In this document: piece after piece, positions 44,421 to 54,268 of the stretch | Position numbering within the stretch: position 1 is the first letter of the stretch | Layout: each line of letters starts with the position of its first letter | Notes under the pieces: model-generated | The model's input: the letters and a program-made list of their open reading frames with translations, nothing else | Database searches by the model: none | Told to the model about the DNA's origin: nothing | Made by a program: the position numbers and the translations under genes | NCBI RefSeq assembly: GCF_900103125.1 | Contig: NZ_FNJV01000001.1 | Span: 744,001 to 808,000, forward strand | Direction: 5' to 3' | DNA length: 64,000 nucleotides | Origin: Mucilaginibacter sp. OK268 | Lineage (GTDB): Bacteria; Bacteroidota; Bacteroidia; Sphingobacteriales; Sphingobacteriaceae

Positions 44421-46841
44421 ATGATTCGCAATATTCTACTGGTTACTTACCGCAACCTGATAAAAAACAAAATATACACTTTTATAAATGTAACGGGTTT
44501 GGCGCTGGGTATGGCGGCATTTATACTCATTACAGCTTTTGTGAATTTTGAAAAAAGCTTTGACCGCATACATCCTGATGCACCTCATATTTATCGCGTG
44601 GAAAGTCAGTTTTACCGGGGCCATGATCTTACTGACAGTTGGCCAACCAGTACTAACGGCTATGCCCCGGCCATGAAAGCCAATTTCCCGGAGATAGCCT
44701 CCTATGCCCGAATCAGCTGGGCCAATTCAGAAAGGGTGGTGAAATATAATAACACCAAATACCGGGAAGCGCATGTTTGCTTTGCCGATAGCAACTTCTT
44801 TAGTTTTTTTGCCTATCCACTGGTAAAAGGCGACCCATTAACCGTACTTAAAGAGGTAAATACCATAGTGATATCACAATCGGCAGCAAAAAAATATTTT
44901 GGTAATGCCGATGCTATAGGCAAATTTCTGGATGTAAGTACACTTGGCGATAAATACCATTGTATGGTTACCGGTGTGTTTAAAGATGTTCCGGCTAATT
45001 CAACCATGCAGTTTAATTTCCTGATGTCCTGGGCAACTTCATCTAAGTTCATTCAGAATTTTTGGTACCAGCATGAAAGCTACACTTTTGTAAAATTGAA
45101 CCCGGGCGCTACCATTCAGGCTGTAGAAGCTAAATTTCCAGCACTGGCCGAGCAGTATAAAACAGGCCCGTCATTAAAAGAATTGAAATGGGCGGTAAAA
45201 TTGATCCCACTTACCGATATTCATTTAAACCCGGCCAAACCTTATGAAATAGAGGTAAAGGGCAATCGTTTCGCGGTTAATTTTTTAAATGTAATAGCCT
45301 TCATTATCCTGATGATAGCCTGTATTAACTATATTAACCTGGCCACCACCAAATCGGTTGATCGTGCCCGTGAGGTAGGTATCCGCAAGGTAAGCGGGGC
45401 GCATGCTTCACAGCTTATCCTGCAGTTTTTGACAGAATCGTTCATCATTAATATAGTGGCTCTTTTTGTGGCTATTATATTGGTATTAGGCGCCCGATAC
45501 GGATTGTTACATTATTTGTATGACAGCAACACCTATGGCCTGTTATTTAACAGCGCCTTGTTGTTAAAAGTAAGCGCTGTGTTTTTGGGCAGCATTTTAA
45601 TATCGGGCATTTATCCGGCTATGGTACTGGCGCGGTTAAAACCTATAGCGGTGCTAAAAGGGCGATTCGCCTTTTCAAAAAGCGGGATACTGCTGCGCCG
45701 GGGAATGGTGGCCTTTCAGTTTATGGCATCGGTACTGCTTATTGCCGGCACTTTTGCGGTTTATAGGCAAATTGTTTACATGAGCAGCCAAAGCACAGGC
45801 GTAAACATCAACCAAACCATAGTGATCAAAACACCGGTCAATACCAGCAATTACGCGCAAAAGGTCAGTAGTTTTAAAAATACATTACTGGGTTTTTCGG
45901 GTGTAAAGGCGGTTACGCTTTCGGGCGCTGTGCCGGGCCGAGAAGTGCGCGAGTTTTTGGCCAACAGGCGTTTCGGTGCCCCAAAATCTGAAGAACGCAC
46001 ATACGAGATGCTCAAGGTTGACCATGATTTTATGCAGGCCTACGGCATGCAGCTGATTGCGGGGCGGGCTTTTGATAAAAGCCGCCCGGCTGATTCCGTA
46101 GGCGTAGTATTGAATGAATCGGCGGTAAAGCAGTTTGGTTTTAGTTCGCCGGAGGATGCTGTTGGGAAAAAGGTATGGCTCGAAACGGTTGAAAGTCGCC
46201 CGGATGAAGTGATCGGTGTCATCAAAGATTATCATCAGCAATCACTACAGCAAAAATATACCCCGGTCATATTGTTTATGGACCCGGCTCTGGCGTGGAT
46301 CCCGGCCGATTATTTTTCGGTTAAAGTGAGCCAGAACAACATGCCCCAAATGGTAAATAATATTAAAAGTACCTGGAACGAGAATTTCCCTGAATCGTCA
46401 TTCGATTTCTTTTTCCTGGATGATTTTTATAATCGCCAGTATAATCAGGAAACGCAGTTTGGTCATGTGTTTACACTGTTTTCATCGCTTGCTATATTTA
46501 TTGCCTGTATCGGCCTGTTTGGTTTAACCGCTTACTCGGCCGCACGCCGTACCAAGGAAATTGGGGTGCGCAAAGTTTTAGGTGCATCGGTACAAAGTAT
46601 CATCTCCTTACTTACCTGGGATGTGGTAAAATTGATACTGGTATCAAGCCTTTTCGCTTTGCCGGTAGCCTATATTTTTATCAACCAATGGCTTAATCAC
46701 TACGCATTTAAAGTAGCGCTTACCTGGTGGCAGTTTGCATTGCCTGTATTCGCGCTGGTGGTTATAGCTATAGGCACCACGTTTTATCTCACGTTCAGGG
46801 CGGCACTCACTAACCCTACGTCCTCATTGAGGAATGAATAA
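44421..46841 (+). CDS. ABC transporter permease of the MacB/FtsX type
   Basis: An 806-residue inner-membrane protein with two MacB-PCD periplasmic domains and two FtsX-type four-helix units. The start IRNILLVTYRNLIKNKIYTF, and TAYSAARRTKEIGVRKVLGA at the second FtsX unit, are typical. In Bacteroidetes these proteins are common and export or move hydrophobic molecules or signal in envelope stress. The partner ATPase gene is not adjacent. A motif cluster lies upstream. Confidence 0.9.
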   Translation: MIRNILLVTYRNLIKNKIYTFINVTGLALGMAAFILITAFVNFEKSFDRIHPDAPHIYRVESQFYRGHDLTDSWPTSTNGYAPAMKANFPEIASYARISWANSERVVKYNNTKYREAHVCFADSNFFSFFAYPLVKGDPLTVLKEVNTIVISQSAAKKYFGNADAIGKFLDVSTLGDKYHCMVTGVFKDVPANSTMQFNFLMSWATSSKFIQNFWYQHESYTFVKLNPGATIQAVEAKFPALAEQYKTGPSLKELKWAVKLIPLTDIHLNPAKPYEIEVKGNRFAVNFLNVIAFIILMIACINYINLATTKSVDRAREVGIRKVSGAHASQLILQFLTESFIINIVALFVAIILVLGARYGLLHYLYDSNTYGLLFNSALLLKVSAVFLGSILISGIYPAMVLARLKPIAVLKGRFAFSKSGILLRRGMVAFQFMASVLLIAGTFAVYRQIVYMSSQSTGVNINQTIVIKTPVNTSNYAQKVSSFKNTLLGFSGVKAVTLSGAVPGREVREFLANRRFGAPKSEERTYEMLKVDHDFMQAYGMQLIAGRAFDKSRPADSVGVVLNESAVKQFGFSSPEDAVGKKVWLETVESRPDEVIGVIKDYHQQSLQQKYTPVILFMDPALAWIPADYFSVKVSQNNMPQMVNNIKSTWNENFPESSFDFFFLDDFYNRQYNQETQFGHVFTLFSSLAIFIACIGLFGLTAYSAARRTKEIGVRKVLGASVQSIISLLTWDVVKLILVSSLFALPVAYIFINQWLNHYAFKVALTWWQFALPVFALVVIAIGTTFYLTFRAALTNPTSSLRNE

Positions 46842-46868
46842 ATATGTTTGAATGTAGCTTTAAACACT

Positions 46869-47402
46869 ATGTCCGAAATAAAAATTAAACCTTTAAACGG
46901 TACGCCAGAAACCATTATAGCGCTGAGCGTTATGTTAATTGAAGTGGTAGCCAACGGCGGTTCGGTTGGTTTTATGCATCCTTTAAGTCCAGTCGAAGCC
47001 ATTAACTTTTGGACAGGCTCGCTGGCTGCCGCCGATAGTGGCGAGCGTATTGTGCTGGGCGCTTTTGACGGTGATGAACCGGTGGCTACGGTAACCCTGC
47101 TGCTTGGCCTTCCGCCCAACCAGCCGCACAGGGCCGAAATAGCTAAAATGATGACCCGCATCAACCACCGTGGTAAAGGCATAGCCAAAGCCCTGTTGCA
47201 GGCTGCCGAACGTTTGGCAGTGGAACACAAGCGTAGCCTCCTGGTACTTGATACCGCACAGGACGAAGGTGCTTCTGGATTATATGAAAAACAGGGTTTC
47301 AATTTAACTGGTATCATCCCCGATTATGCCCTGAAACCACACGGCGGGTTAACCGCAACTATGATTTATTGGAAGAGGATTGGGGCTCATTATAACATTT
47401 AA
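46869..47402 (+). CDS. GNAT-family N-acetyltransferase
   Basis: A 177-residue GNAT protein with the acetyl-CoA motif A segment AEIAKMMTRINHRGKGIAKALLQAA (RGKGIA gives Q/RxxGxA) and the C-terminal GLYEKQGF strand-helix. Its substrate is unknown. The ATG at 46869 is used; a TTG upstream is less likely. It lies 27 bases after the permease gene and may share its transcript. Confidence 0.85.
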   Translation: MSEIKIKPLNGTPETIIALSVMLIEVVANGGSVGFMHPLSPVEAINFWTGSLAAADSGERIVLGAFDGDEPVATVTLLLGLPPNQPHRAEIAKMMTRINHRGKGIAKALLQAAERLAVEHKRSLLVLDTAQDEGASGLYEKQGFNLTGIIPDYALKPHGGLTATMIYWKRIGAHYNI

Positions 47403-47414
47403 AAGCTTTGGCCA

Positions 47415-47532
47415 GTGCGATTCCCTCCCAGCGGGAGGGGGTAGGGAGGGGTTTATGCTACAGGCAATCACGAATAAACCCCTCCCTGCTTTTGCGCGCA
47501 TGTCAGCCGCACCCCTCCCGTGGGGAGGGAAC
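47415..47532. repeat. Palindromic repeat family B, copy 4
   Basis: GCGATTCCCTCCCAGCGGGA at the left end, GGGGTTTATGC, TAAACCCCTCCCTGC and ACCCCTCCCGTGGGGAGGGA at the right. It has the same order of arms as copies 3, 5 and 6. Confidence 0.85.
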
Positions 47533-47695
47533 CAATCAGTGTTACTATCCTTGTCCTTAATCCTTGCTCCCAAAATCTTTGTTCCCATAACTCCCATGCC
47601 AAAAAAGCTTAACACTTTGATGATTTCGGGATAACTATTTAAAGCCAAACCTTATTTCTTTGTATTACCAATGTAACCAGCTTTATAAAACAGCT

Positions 47696-48028
47696 ATGGC
47701 CCACAGATATTGCTTAACACTTGATTTGGTTGATGACGAAGCCCTGATTGCCGGGTACGAAAAATATCACGAGGCCATCTGGCCCGAGATCCGTAAAAGC
47801 ATCGTTGATTCTGGCATCACCAACATGGAGATCTATCGTTTTGATGTGCGTTTATTTATGATCATGGAGACCGATGATAGCTTTAGTTTTGAAAAGAAAG
47901 CGGCCGTTGATGCAGTCAACGAAAAAGTACAGGAATGGGAAATCCTCATGTGGAAATATCAGCAACCGGTAAAGGGAGCATTGAAGGGTGAAAAGTGGGT
48001 TTTGATGAATAAAATATTTGCCTTGTAA
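47696..48028 (+). CDS. L-rhamnose/L-fucose mutarotase (RhaM, DUF718 family)
   Basis: A 110-residue dimeric alpha/beta barrel protein of the RhaM/DUF718 family (IAGYEKYHEAIWPEIRKSIV, NMEIYRFDVRLFMIME). It interconverts sugar anomers. Being the first gene of a fucose operon, it is inferred to be an L-fucose mutarotase; such members are known in fucose loci of Campylobacter and Xanthomonas. The start ATG at 47696 is the one used by the family. Confidence 0.85.
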   Translation: MAHRYCLTLDLVDDEALIAGYEKYHEAIWPEIRKSIVDSGITNMEIYRFDVRLFMIMETDDSFSFEKKAAVDAVNEKVQEWEILMWKYQQPVKGALKGEKWVLMNKIFAL

Positions 48029-48049
48029 ACCAATTCAACTCAATAAATT

Positions 48050-49402
48050 ATGTTTAAGAGAACTCAATTGCTATTTGCGCTGGTGCTCCTGTCCTTCTCA
48101 CCGGTGTTTGCACAAAAAATGATCGGCACCGAAACCGATGCCCAGAAACAAAAACGTATGGAATGGTGGACGGACGACCGTTTCGGGATGTTCATCCACT
48201 GGGGCCTGTACTCCGGCGCGGCCAGGCACGAATGGGTAAAGCATAATGAAAAGATTGATAACGCGGGCTACCAGAAATATTTCGACCAGTTTAACCCCGA
48301 TCTGTTTGACCCTCAAAAATGGGCCAGGCAAGCTAAAGCCGCAGGCATGAAATACGCAGTGCTGACCACCAAACACCACGAAGGTTTTTGTCTGTTCGAC
48401 TCTAAATTTACTGATTACAAGGCACCTAATACCAAAGCCAAACGTGATCTTGTTCGTGAGTATGTGAACGCCTTCCGCGGGCAGGGCCTTAAAGTAGGTT
48501 TCTATTATTCCCTGCTCGACTGGCATCATCCTGATTATACTATTGACGAGATCCATCCACAATCGCCAAAAGACAAAAGCGATGCCTCTTACGCTGCTTT
48601 AAACAAGAACCGCGACATAGCCAAATATCGCCAGTACATGCGTAACCAGATCACCGAGCTGTTAACCAAATATGGTAAAATTGATATCCTTTGGCTCGAT
48701 TTTTCTTTCCCGCGTAAAGATGGTCACGGAAAAGGTAAGGACGAATGGGGTTCTGTTGAGCTTTTAAAGCTGATCCGCAAACTGCAACCGGGCATCATTG
48801 TAGATAACCGCCTGAATCTGGAAGAATATAAAGATGGCGCCGACTTTGAAACTCCCGAGCAGGTGAGTACAGCCGAGCTGGCAAAATATCGTGGTAAAAC
48901 CTGGGAAACCTGTCAAACTTTTTCGGGCTCATGGGGTTATTATCGCGACGAAAATACCTGGAAAACACATCGCCAGCTGCTTGATCTGTTAATTACTTCA
49001 ACCAGTAACGGTGGTAACCTGATATTAAATGTTGGCCCAACCGCCCGCGGCGAATTTGACTACCGTGCAACAAATGCGCTGGATAGCCTAAGCCGCTGGA
49101 TGCATGCCAACAATCAGTCAATTTATAACTGTACTTTTGCACCCGATAGCTATAAGATACCAGAAGGTACCAAGCTTACGTATAATAAAGTGAACGGACG
49201 TTTATATGTGCATTTGTTTGATTACCCTAAAGATGGTAAATTAACGCTGCCAGGCTATAACGGTAAAATTAAATATGCGCAGTTTTTAAATGATCATTCA
49301 GAGCTTTTAAGTAAAACTGATGGGCAGAACGTAGAATTAACCCTGCCTGTTAAAAAACCAAATTACGAGATACCTGTAATTGAATTAACCTTAGTTAATT
49401 AA
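48050..49402 (+). CDS. GH29 alpha-L-fucosidase, exported
   Basis: A 450-residue protein with a signal peptide (ending VFAQ) and a GH29 domain. The nucleophile is Asp217 in IDILWLDFSF; KHHEGFCLFDSKFTDY and RFGMFIHWGLYSG are conserved substrate-site blocks. It releases L-fucose from glycans in the periplasm or outside. It lies 21 bases after the mutarotase gene in the fucose operon. Confidence 0.94.
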   Translation: MFKRTQLLFALVLLSFSPVFAQKMIGTETDAQKQKRMEWWTDDRFGMFIHWGLYSGAARHEWVKHNEKIDNAGYQKYFDQFNPDLFDPQKWARQAKAAGMKYAVLTTKHHEGFCLFDSKFTDYKAPNTKAKRDLVREYVNAFRGQGLKVGFYYSLLDWHHPDYTIDEIHPQSPKDKSDASYAALNKNRDIAKYRQYMRNQITELLTKYGKIDILWLDFSFPRKDGHGKGKDEWGSVELLKLIRKLQPGIIVDNRLNLEEYKDGADFETPEQVSTAELAKYRGKTWETCQTFSGSWGYYRDENTWKTHRQLLDLLITSTSNGGNLILNVGPTARGEFDYRATNALDSLSRWMHANNQSIYNCTFAPDSYKIPEGTKLTYNKVNGRLYVHLFDYPKDGKLTLPGYNGKIKYAQFLNDHSELLSKTDGQNVELTLPVKKPNYEIPVIELTLVN

Positions 49403-49477
49403 GGTAACAGAATTCGGATAAGCCCCCTAATCGTAAAGTTTAGCGTTTCGGATTTAGAGTTTAGAATTTAGGATACA

Positions 49478-51139
49478 ATGTCAGTACAAAAAGAAACATT
49501 TTTAAGGATACACCCGCATGATAATGTGCTGGTAGCCCTGCAAAACCTGGAGCAGGGAACACCGATCAATTTTGAGGGTAACACCTTTACTTTGGCAGAT
49601 CGTATTGCCGCGAAGCATAAATTCGCCATTAACGAACTAAAAACCGGTCAGGAAATTTATATGTATGGCGTACTGGTGGGCAAAACCACCAGTACCATAC
49701 CGCAAGGTGGCTTGCTGAGCACGCAAAATGTGCACCATGCCTCTGACGGTTACCGTTTGGGCGAGCGTAAATTAAGTTGGCACCAACCCGATACCCGTAG
49801 TTTTGACAGTAAAACCTTTAATGGTTACCACCGGGCTGATGGCTCTGTAGGTACTGCCAACTATTGGATTGTGGTGCCGCTGGTATTTTGCGAAAACCGC
49901 AACATTAACGTATTAAAAGAAGCCCTGGTTGATAAACTGGGCTACAAAAAGGCTAAAAGCTATGACGGAGATGTGGAGCAGTTGATGGAGCTTTATCAGG
50001 CAGGCAAATCTGTTGAGGAGATATTGAATGCCGATATCCAGGCATCAGCAGAAAAAGCAGATTCCAAACGGCTGTTCAAAAACATCGACGGTATAAAGTT
50101 CTTGAATCACAGCATGGGCTGCGGCGGTACCAAGGACGATTCAGACGCGCTTTGCGGACTGATAGCCGGTTATATTACGCATCCCAACGTGGCCGGTGCA
50201 ACAGTTTTAAGTTTGGGCTGCCAACATGCACAGGTAAGTATTTTACAAGCCGAGATAGCCAAACGCGATCCCAACTTCAGCAAACCTATGGTAGTACTGG
50301 AGCAACAAAAAATAGGTACCGAAAGCGAGCTGTTGAAACAGGCGCTGAAACAAACCTTTGCCGGTTTGGTACAGGCTAATCAAAATCAGCGTCAGCCCGC
50401 GCCATTATCCAAACTATGTATCGGTATGGAATGCGGTGGTTCTGATGGGTTTTCGGGTATTTCGGCAAACCCAGCATTGGGTTATGTGTCCGATCTGCTG
50501 GTAACCATGGGCGGTTCGGTGATATTGGCCGAATTCCCGGAACTTTGCGGTGTGGAGCAGGAATTGAGCGATCGTTGTGTTGATGAAGAAACGGCCAACC
50601 GTTTTATGCAACTGATGACCACTTACAACGCGCGTGCCGAAGCAGATGGTTCTGGTTTTTACGCCAACCCATCACCCGGAAACATTCGCGATGGTTTGAT
50701 CACCGATGCCATTAAATCGGCAGGAGCGGCAAAAAAAGGCGGTACCTCACCGGTGGCGGCTGTACTGGATTATCCGGAAAAGGTAACCAAACCCGGTTTA
50801 AACCTGTTATGTACACCTGGTAGCGATGTGGAAAGCACCACTGCCGAAGTAGGTTCGGGAGCGAACATTGTATTGTTTACCACTGGTTTGGGTACACCTA
50901 CAGGTAACCCCATTACGCCGGTAGTGAAATTATCAACCAATACCGCTATGTTTGAGCGTATGCCGGATATTATCGATATTAACTGCGGAACGATCATCGA
51001 AGGCGACGAAACCATTCAGCAGGCCGGGGAGCGTATATTAAATTATGTGATCCAATTGGCCAGCGGCGAGGTTGAACCCAAATCGGTAAAACTGGGCCAG
51101 GATGATTTTATACCCTGGAAAAGAGGGGTATCGTTGTAA
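49478..51139 (+). CDS. UxaA-family dehydratase, probable L-fuconate dehydratase
   Basis: A 553-residue cytoplasmic enzyme with an N-terminal SAF domain (about 1-100) and the UxaA/GarD dehydratase core (LNHSMGCGGTKDDSD, GMECGGSDGFSG, and the TNTAMFERMPDIIDINCG region). The family includes altronate and galactarate dehydratases. In the Campylobacter jejuni fucose locus a UxaA-type protein is part of the fucose pathway, which supports L-fuconate as the substrate here. Iron or iron-sulfur binding by Cys is expected. The alternative is an altronate dehydratase, but no uronate genes are near. Confidence 0.82.
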   Translation: MSVQKETFLRIHPHDNVLVALQNLEQGTPINFEGNTFTLADRIAAKHKFAINELKTGQEIYMYGVLVGKTTSTIPQGGLLSTQNVHHASDGYRLGERKLSWHQPDTRSFDSKTFNGYHRADGSVGTANYWIVVPLVFCENRNINVLKEALVDKLGYKKAKSYDGDVEQLMELYQAGKSVEEILNADIQASAEKADSKRLFKNIDGIKFLNHSMGCGGTKDDSDALCGLIAGYITHPNVAGATVLSLGCQHAQVSILQAEIAKRDPNFSKPMVVLEQQKIGTESELLKQALKQTFAGLVQANQNQRQPAPLSKLCIGMECGGSDGFSGISANPALGYVSDLLVTMGGSVILAEFPELCGVEQELSDRCVDEETANRFMQLMTTYNARAEADGSGFYANPSPGNIRDGLITDAIKSAGAAKKGGTSPVAAVLDYPEKVTKPGLNLLCTPGSDVESTTAEVGSGANIVLFTTGLGTPTGNPITPVVKLSTNTAMFERMPDIIDINCGTIIEGDETIQQAGERILNYVIQLASGEVEPKSVKLGQDDFIPWKRGVSL

Positions 51140-51156
51140 AACAAGAGCATAAAACA

Positions 51157-51241
51157 GGGTGTCATGCTGAGCCCGTCGAAGCATGGTGGGCATAGGCCTC
51201 TACGCACAAGTCTTCGACAAGCTCAGACTGACAGGCCCTTT
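51157..51241. repeat. Palindromic repeat family C, copy 2
   Basis: AGGGTGTCATGCTGAGCCCG paired with CTCAGACTGACAGGCCCTTT at the right end, with CGTCGAAG and CTTCGACAAG inside. It sits within the fucose operon between the dehydratase and SDR genes. Confidence 0.85.
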
Positions 51242-51256
51242 TAAAGACAAAGGAAG

Positions 51257-51318
51257 CTCCCTCTTTCCGCCGAAGGCGAAGAGAGGGATGTCAAGCGAAG
51301 CGATGACAGGGTGAGTCG
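51257..51318. repeat. Repeat family G, copy 1
   Basis: CCCTCTTTCCGCCGAAGGCG then GAAGAGAGGG and CGAAGCGATGACAGGGTGAG. The reverse complement resembles 62397-62452. It ends at GTGAGTCGACTCAC, a short palindrome. Confidence 0.65.
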
Positions 51319-51349
51319 ACTCACCGGTAAAAAATATAAAAAGAGTAAC

Positions 51350-52114
51350 ATGTTTAAACTAACCAATAAATCGGTAGTGATCACAGGCGGGGGCAGCGGC
51401 ATAGGTAAGGCCATGTCGGTATTGTTTGCGCAGCAGGGTGCTACCGTTCATATCATCGAACTAAATGATAAAGCCGCGGCCGAAACCGTAAGCGAAATTG
51501 AAGCGGCCAGCGGAAAAGCTATCGGTTATGCCTGCGACGTTAGCAGTCAGCAGCAAGTAGTGGATACTTTTAACAAGATAGGTAAGATCGATATACTAAT
51601 CAATAATGCTGGTATTGCCCACATCGGCAGGGCTGATAATACCAGTACCGAAGATTTTGAACGGGTATTTAACGTGAACGTTAAAGGCGCTTACAACTGT
51701 CTTTTCGCGGTGATCCCGGTGTTAAAAGCCAATGGTGGCGGTGTGATATTAAATACGGCTTCTATAGCGGCAAGCGTAGGTATTACAGATAGGTTTGCCT
51801 ACTCCATGAGCAAAGGTGCCATACATGCCATGACGCTTTCTGTAGCGCGCGATTTCCTGCATGACAATATCAGGTGTAACTGTATTTCGCCGGCACGCAT
51901 CCATACACCGTTTGTGGATGGCTTTATAGCCAAGAACTATGCAGGTAAAGAGGATGAGATATTTGAAAAGCTATCTAAAAGTCAGCCTATCGGCAGGATG
52001 GGCCGGTCGGAAGAAGTAGCAGCTCTGGCCCTGTATCTTTGCTCGGATGAAGCCGGCTTTATCACTGGTACCGATTATCCTATCGATGGCGGATTTATCA
52101 CCTTGAATAACTAA
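51350..52114 (+). CDS. SDR oxidoreductase, probable fucose-pathway dehydrogenase
   Basis: A 254-residue classical short-chain dehydrogenase with the cofactor motif TGGGSGIG (12-19), NNAGIAHIG and the catalytic Tyr in FAYSMSKGA. In the operon it can be 2-keto-3-deoxy-L-fuconate dehydrogenase (consistent with the FAH-type hydrolase next to it) or L-fucose dehydrogenase. Only one SDR is present, so one of these steps must be supplied from elsewhere or done by a shared enzyme. The ATG at 51350 matches the family start. Confidence 0.88.
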   Translation: MFKLTNKSVVITGGGSGIGKAMSVLFAQQGATVHIIELNDKAAAETVSEIEAASGKAIGYACDVSSQQQVVDTFNKIGKIDILINNAGIAHIGRADNTSTEDFERVFNVNVKGAYNCLFAVIPVLKANGGGVILNTASIAASVGITDRFAYSMSKGAIHAMTLSVARDFLHDNIRCNCISPARIHTPFVDGFIAKNYAGKEDEIFEKLSKSQPIGRMGRSEEVAALALYLCSDEAGFITGTDYPIDGGFITLNN

Positions 52115-52208
52115 GGACGTAGGACGTTTTAGGTTGTACGTTATACGCTGCAACAACTACTACCTCAAATAAAGAAAAACGTAAAACTTACGACGTATAA
52201 CGTAAAAC
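52110..52208. repeat. Inverted repeat (family J)
   Basis: ACGTTATACG pairs with CGTATAACGT across about 45 bases, in a region of repeated ACGTA/ACGTTT words, between the SDR and hydrolase genes. It may be a further repeat family. Confidence 0.55.
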
Positions 52209-52222
52209 AAAAAAATAAAAAT

Positions 52223-53068
52223 ATGAAGCTGATACGATTTGGAGCAATTGGGCAGGAAAAGCCAGGAGTGATCCTTAACGATAAAAAATATGATGTATCT
52301 GCCTTTGGCGAAGATTATACCGAGCAGTTTTTTGAAACTGATGGTGTGGCCCGCCTCGCAGCTTTTATAAAAGATAAACAACTGCCCGAAGTTGCCGATA
52401 GCGTACGTTTAGGTAGCCCGATAGTGCGCCCTTCAAAAATTGTGTGTATCGGTTTAAATTATGCCGATCATGCTAGAGAAACCAATGCTCCCCTGCCACC
52501 CGAGCCGGTTATATTTATGAAGGCCACCACCGCTATTGTGGGCCCGAATGATAATATCGTGATCCCGAAAAATTCGGTAAAAACCGATTGGGAAGTGGAA
52601 CTGGCTGTAGTGATCGGCAAAAAAGCATCGTATGTTGATGAAGCCGATGCGATGAGTTATGTAGCCGGTTATGTACTGCACAACGACGTATCCGAGCGCG
52701 AATTTCAGCTGGAGCGCAACGGCACCTGGGACAAGGGAAAAGGTTGCGATACCTTTGCGCCGCTTGGCCCGTTTCTGGCTACGCCTGATGAAATTGCCGA
52801 TCCGCATAACCTGCGTTTATGGCTTAAAGTGAACGGTAAAATCTTACAGGATGGTACCACCTCTAACTTTATTTTTAACCTGCCCCATTTAATTTCATAT
52901 ACAAGTCAGTTCATGACGCTGTTGCCTGGCGATATCATTTCAACAGGTACACCGGCCGGTGTTGGTCTGGGTATGAAACCGCCGTTTTATTTAAAACCAG
53001 GCGACGTAGTTGAATTGGGCATCGATGGCCTGGGCGAATCAAAACAAAACGTGGTAGCTTATGCCTAA
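52223..53068 (+). CDS. Fumarylacetoacetate hydrolase family protein, probable diketo-deoxy-L-fuconate hydrolase
   Basis: A 281-residue protein of the FAH family. The segments VCIGLNYADHARETNAPLP, DWEVELAVVIG, NDVSEREFQLERNGTWDKGK and IISTGTPAGVG hold the metal ligands and fold landmarks. In nonphosphorylated fucose or rhamnose pathways a member hydrolyses 2,4-diketo-3-deoxy-L-fuconate to pyruvate and L-lactate. Its stop overlaps the next gene's start by eight bases. Confidence 0.86.
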   Translation: MKLIRFGAIGQEKPGVILNDKKYDVSAFGEDYTEQFFETDGVARLAAFIKDKQLPEVADSVRLGSPIVRPSKIVCIGLNYADHARETNAPLPPEPVIFMKATTAIVGPNDNIVIPKNSVKTDWEVELAVVIGKKASYVDEADAMSYVAGYVLHNDVSEREFQLERNGTWDKGKGCDTFAPLGPFLATPDEIADPHNLRLWLKVNGKILQDGTTSNFIFNLPHLISYTSQFMTLLPGDIISTGTPAGVGLGMKPPFYLKPGDVVELGIDGLGESKQNVVAYA

Positions 53069-53891
53069 AATTGATGCACACCAGCATTTCTGGATATTTG
53101 ACCCGGTTCGTGATAGTTGGATCAACGATGAAATGCTGGTGATCAAACGCGACTTTTTACCAACCGATCTGCTGCCCGTATTACAACAGAACGGCATCGA
53201 TGGTTGTGTGGCCGTACAGGCCGATCAATCCGAACAGGAAACCCAATTTCTGCTGGAAATGGCAGCCGCTAATCCTTTTGTAAAAGGCGTAGTAGGCTGG
53301 GTTGATCTGAAGGCTGATAACCTGGAGGAACGACTGGAATATTTTAAACAGTTTGACAAGCTGAAAGGCTTTCGTCATATTTTACAATCAGAGCCCGACA
53401 AGCAGTATATGCTGCAGCCTCGTTTTCAGAAAGGGATTGCCAGCTTACAGAAGTATGGTTATACTTATGATATACTGATATACCCGGAACACCTGCCTTA
53501 TGCCGGATTGCTTGCAGGAGGTTTCCCCGATCAAAGGTTTGTGCTTGATCATTTGGCCAAACCACATATTAAAGATCAAGACATTCACGACTGGCAAAAA
53601 GATATCCGTGCTTTAGCCAAGTATCCCAACGTACATTGCAAAGTATCAGGCATGTTGACCGAAGCCGATTGGCACTCCTGGAAAACCGAAGATTTTACGC
53701 CTTACCTGGATGTCGTGTTCAACGCCTTTGGCATCAACCGGGTGATGTTTGGGTCTGATTGGCCCGTATGCTTGTTGGCCGGCGGCTACGAAGGTACTAT
53801 GCAGGTGGTAAACAACTATTGCTCAGGTCTATCGGCAACAGAACAGGAATTATTCTGGGGCCAAAATGCTACACTATTCTACAATTTATAA
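53061..53891 (+). CDS. Amidohydrolase family protein, probable L-fuconolactonase
   Basis: A 276-residue metal-dependent hydrolase of the amidohydrolase-2 family: DAHQHFWIFDP (metal His pair), VLDHLAKPHI and RVMFGSDWPVC (metal Asp). Fuconolactonases of fucose loci, such as the Xanthomonas and Campylobacter members, have this sequence type. It would open L-fucono-lactone to L-fuconate. It overlaps the FAH-type hydrolase gene by eight bases, showing coupled translation. Confidence 0.87.
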   Translation: MPKIDAHQHFWIFDPVRDSWINDEMLVIKRDFLPTDLLPVLQQNGIDGCVAVQADQSEQETQFLLEMAAANPFVKGVVGWVDLKADNLEERLEYFKQFDKLKGFRHILQSEPDKQYMLQPRFQKGIASLQKYGYTYDILIYPEHLPYAGLLAGGFPDQRFVLDHLAKPHIKDQDIHDWQKDIRALAKYPNVHCKVSGMLTEADWHSWKTEDFTPYLDVVFNAFGINRVMFGSDWPVCLLAGGYEGTMQVVNNYCSGLSATEQELFWGQNATLFYNL

Positions 53892-54268
53892 GCTTGAATT
53901 TCAAAATGATAAGGATGAATCATTTTGAAATTTTTTGTTGTTAAATAAAATAAATTAAGTATCTATGTACTGTGGCAGCAGCACGGTAATCTTCTGTTAA
54001 GTATAGCTGATTTGTGCAGAAATACTTCTGTTTTACCGTTAACCTACCTTATATCGTTAACCAGCCCCCTGCGGTTAATTACCATCTTTTACCAATTATT
54101 TATAACTCAGGTCATAATAAAAGTGTAATATTTTGTGTTAGTAAGAATTATGGCACATAATTAGCTGTATAATTATTTGACGGTGGTTGAACCGGGGACA
54201 GGGCAGGCCTATTGCTTTGTTTGTTGTTGATAACCAATGCCTTCAAACAAATTTATTAAGTAAAAGTC
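53892..54268. other. Intergenic region after the fucose operon
   Basis: 377 bases with no gene. A terminator lies at 53897-53937; the rest is AT-rich DNA with no structure I can recognise and may hold the promoter of the small protein at 54269. Confidence 0.6.
53897..53937 (+). terminator. Terminator of the fucose operon
   Basis: A perfect 14-base stem, AATTTCAAAATGAT with ATCATTTTGAAATT, loop AAGGATGA, then TTTT. It lies five bases after the amidohydrolase stop codon. Confidence 0.93.
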
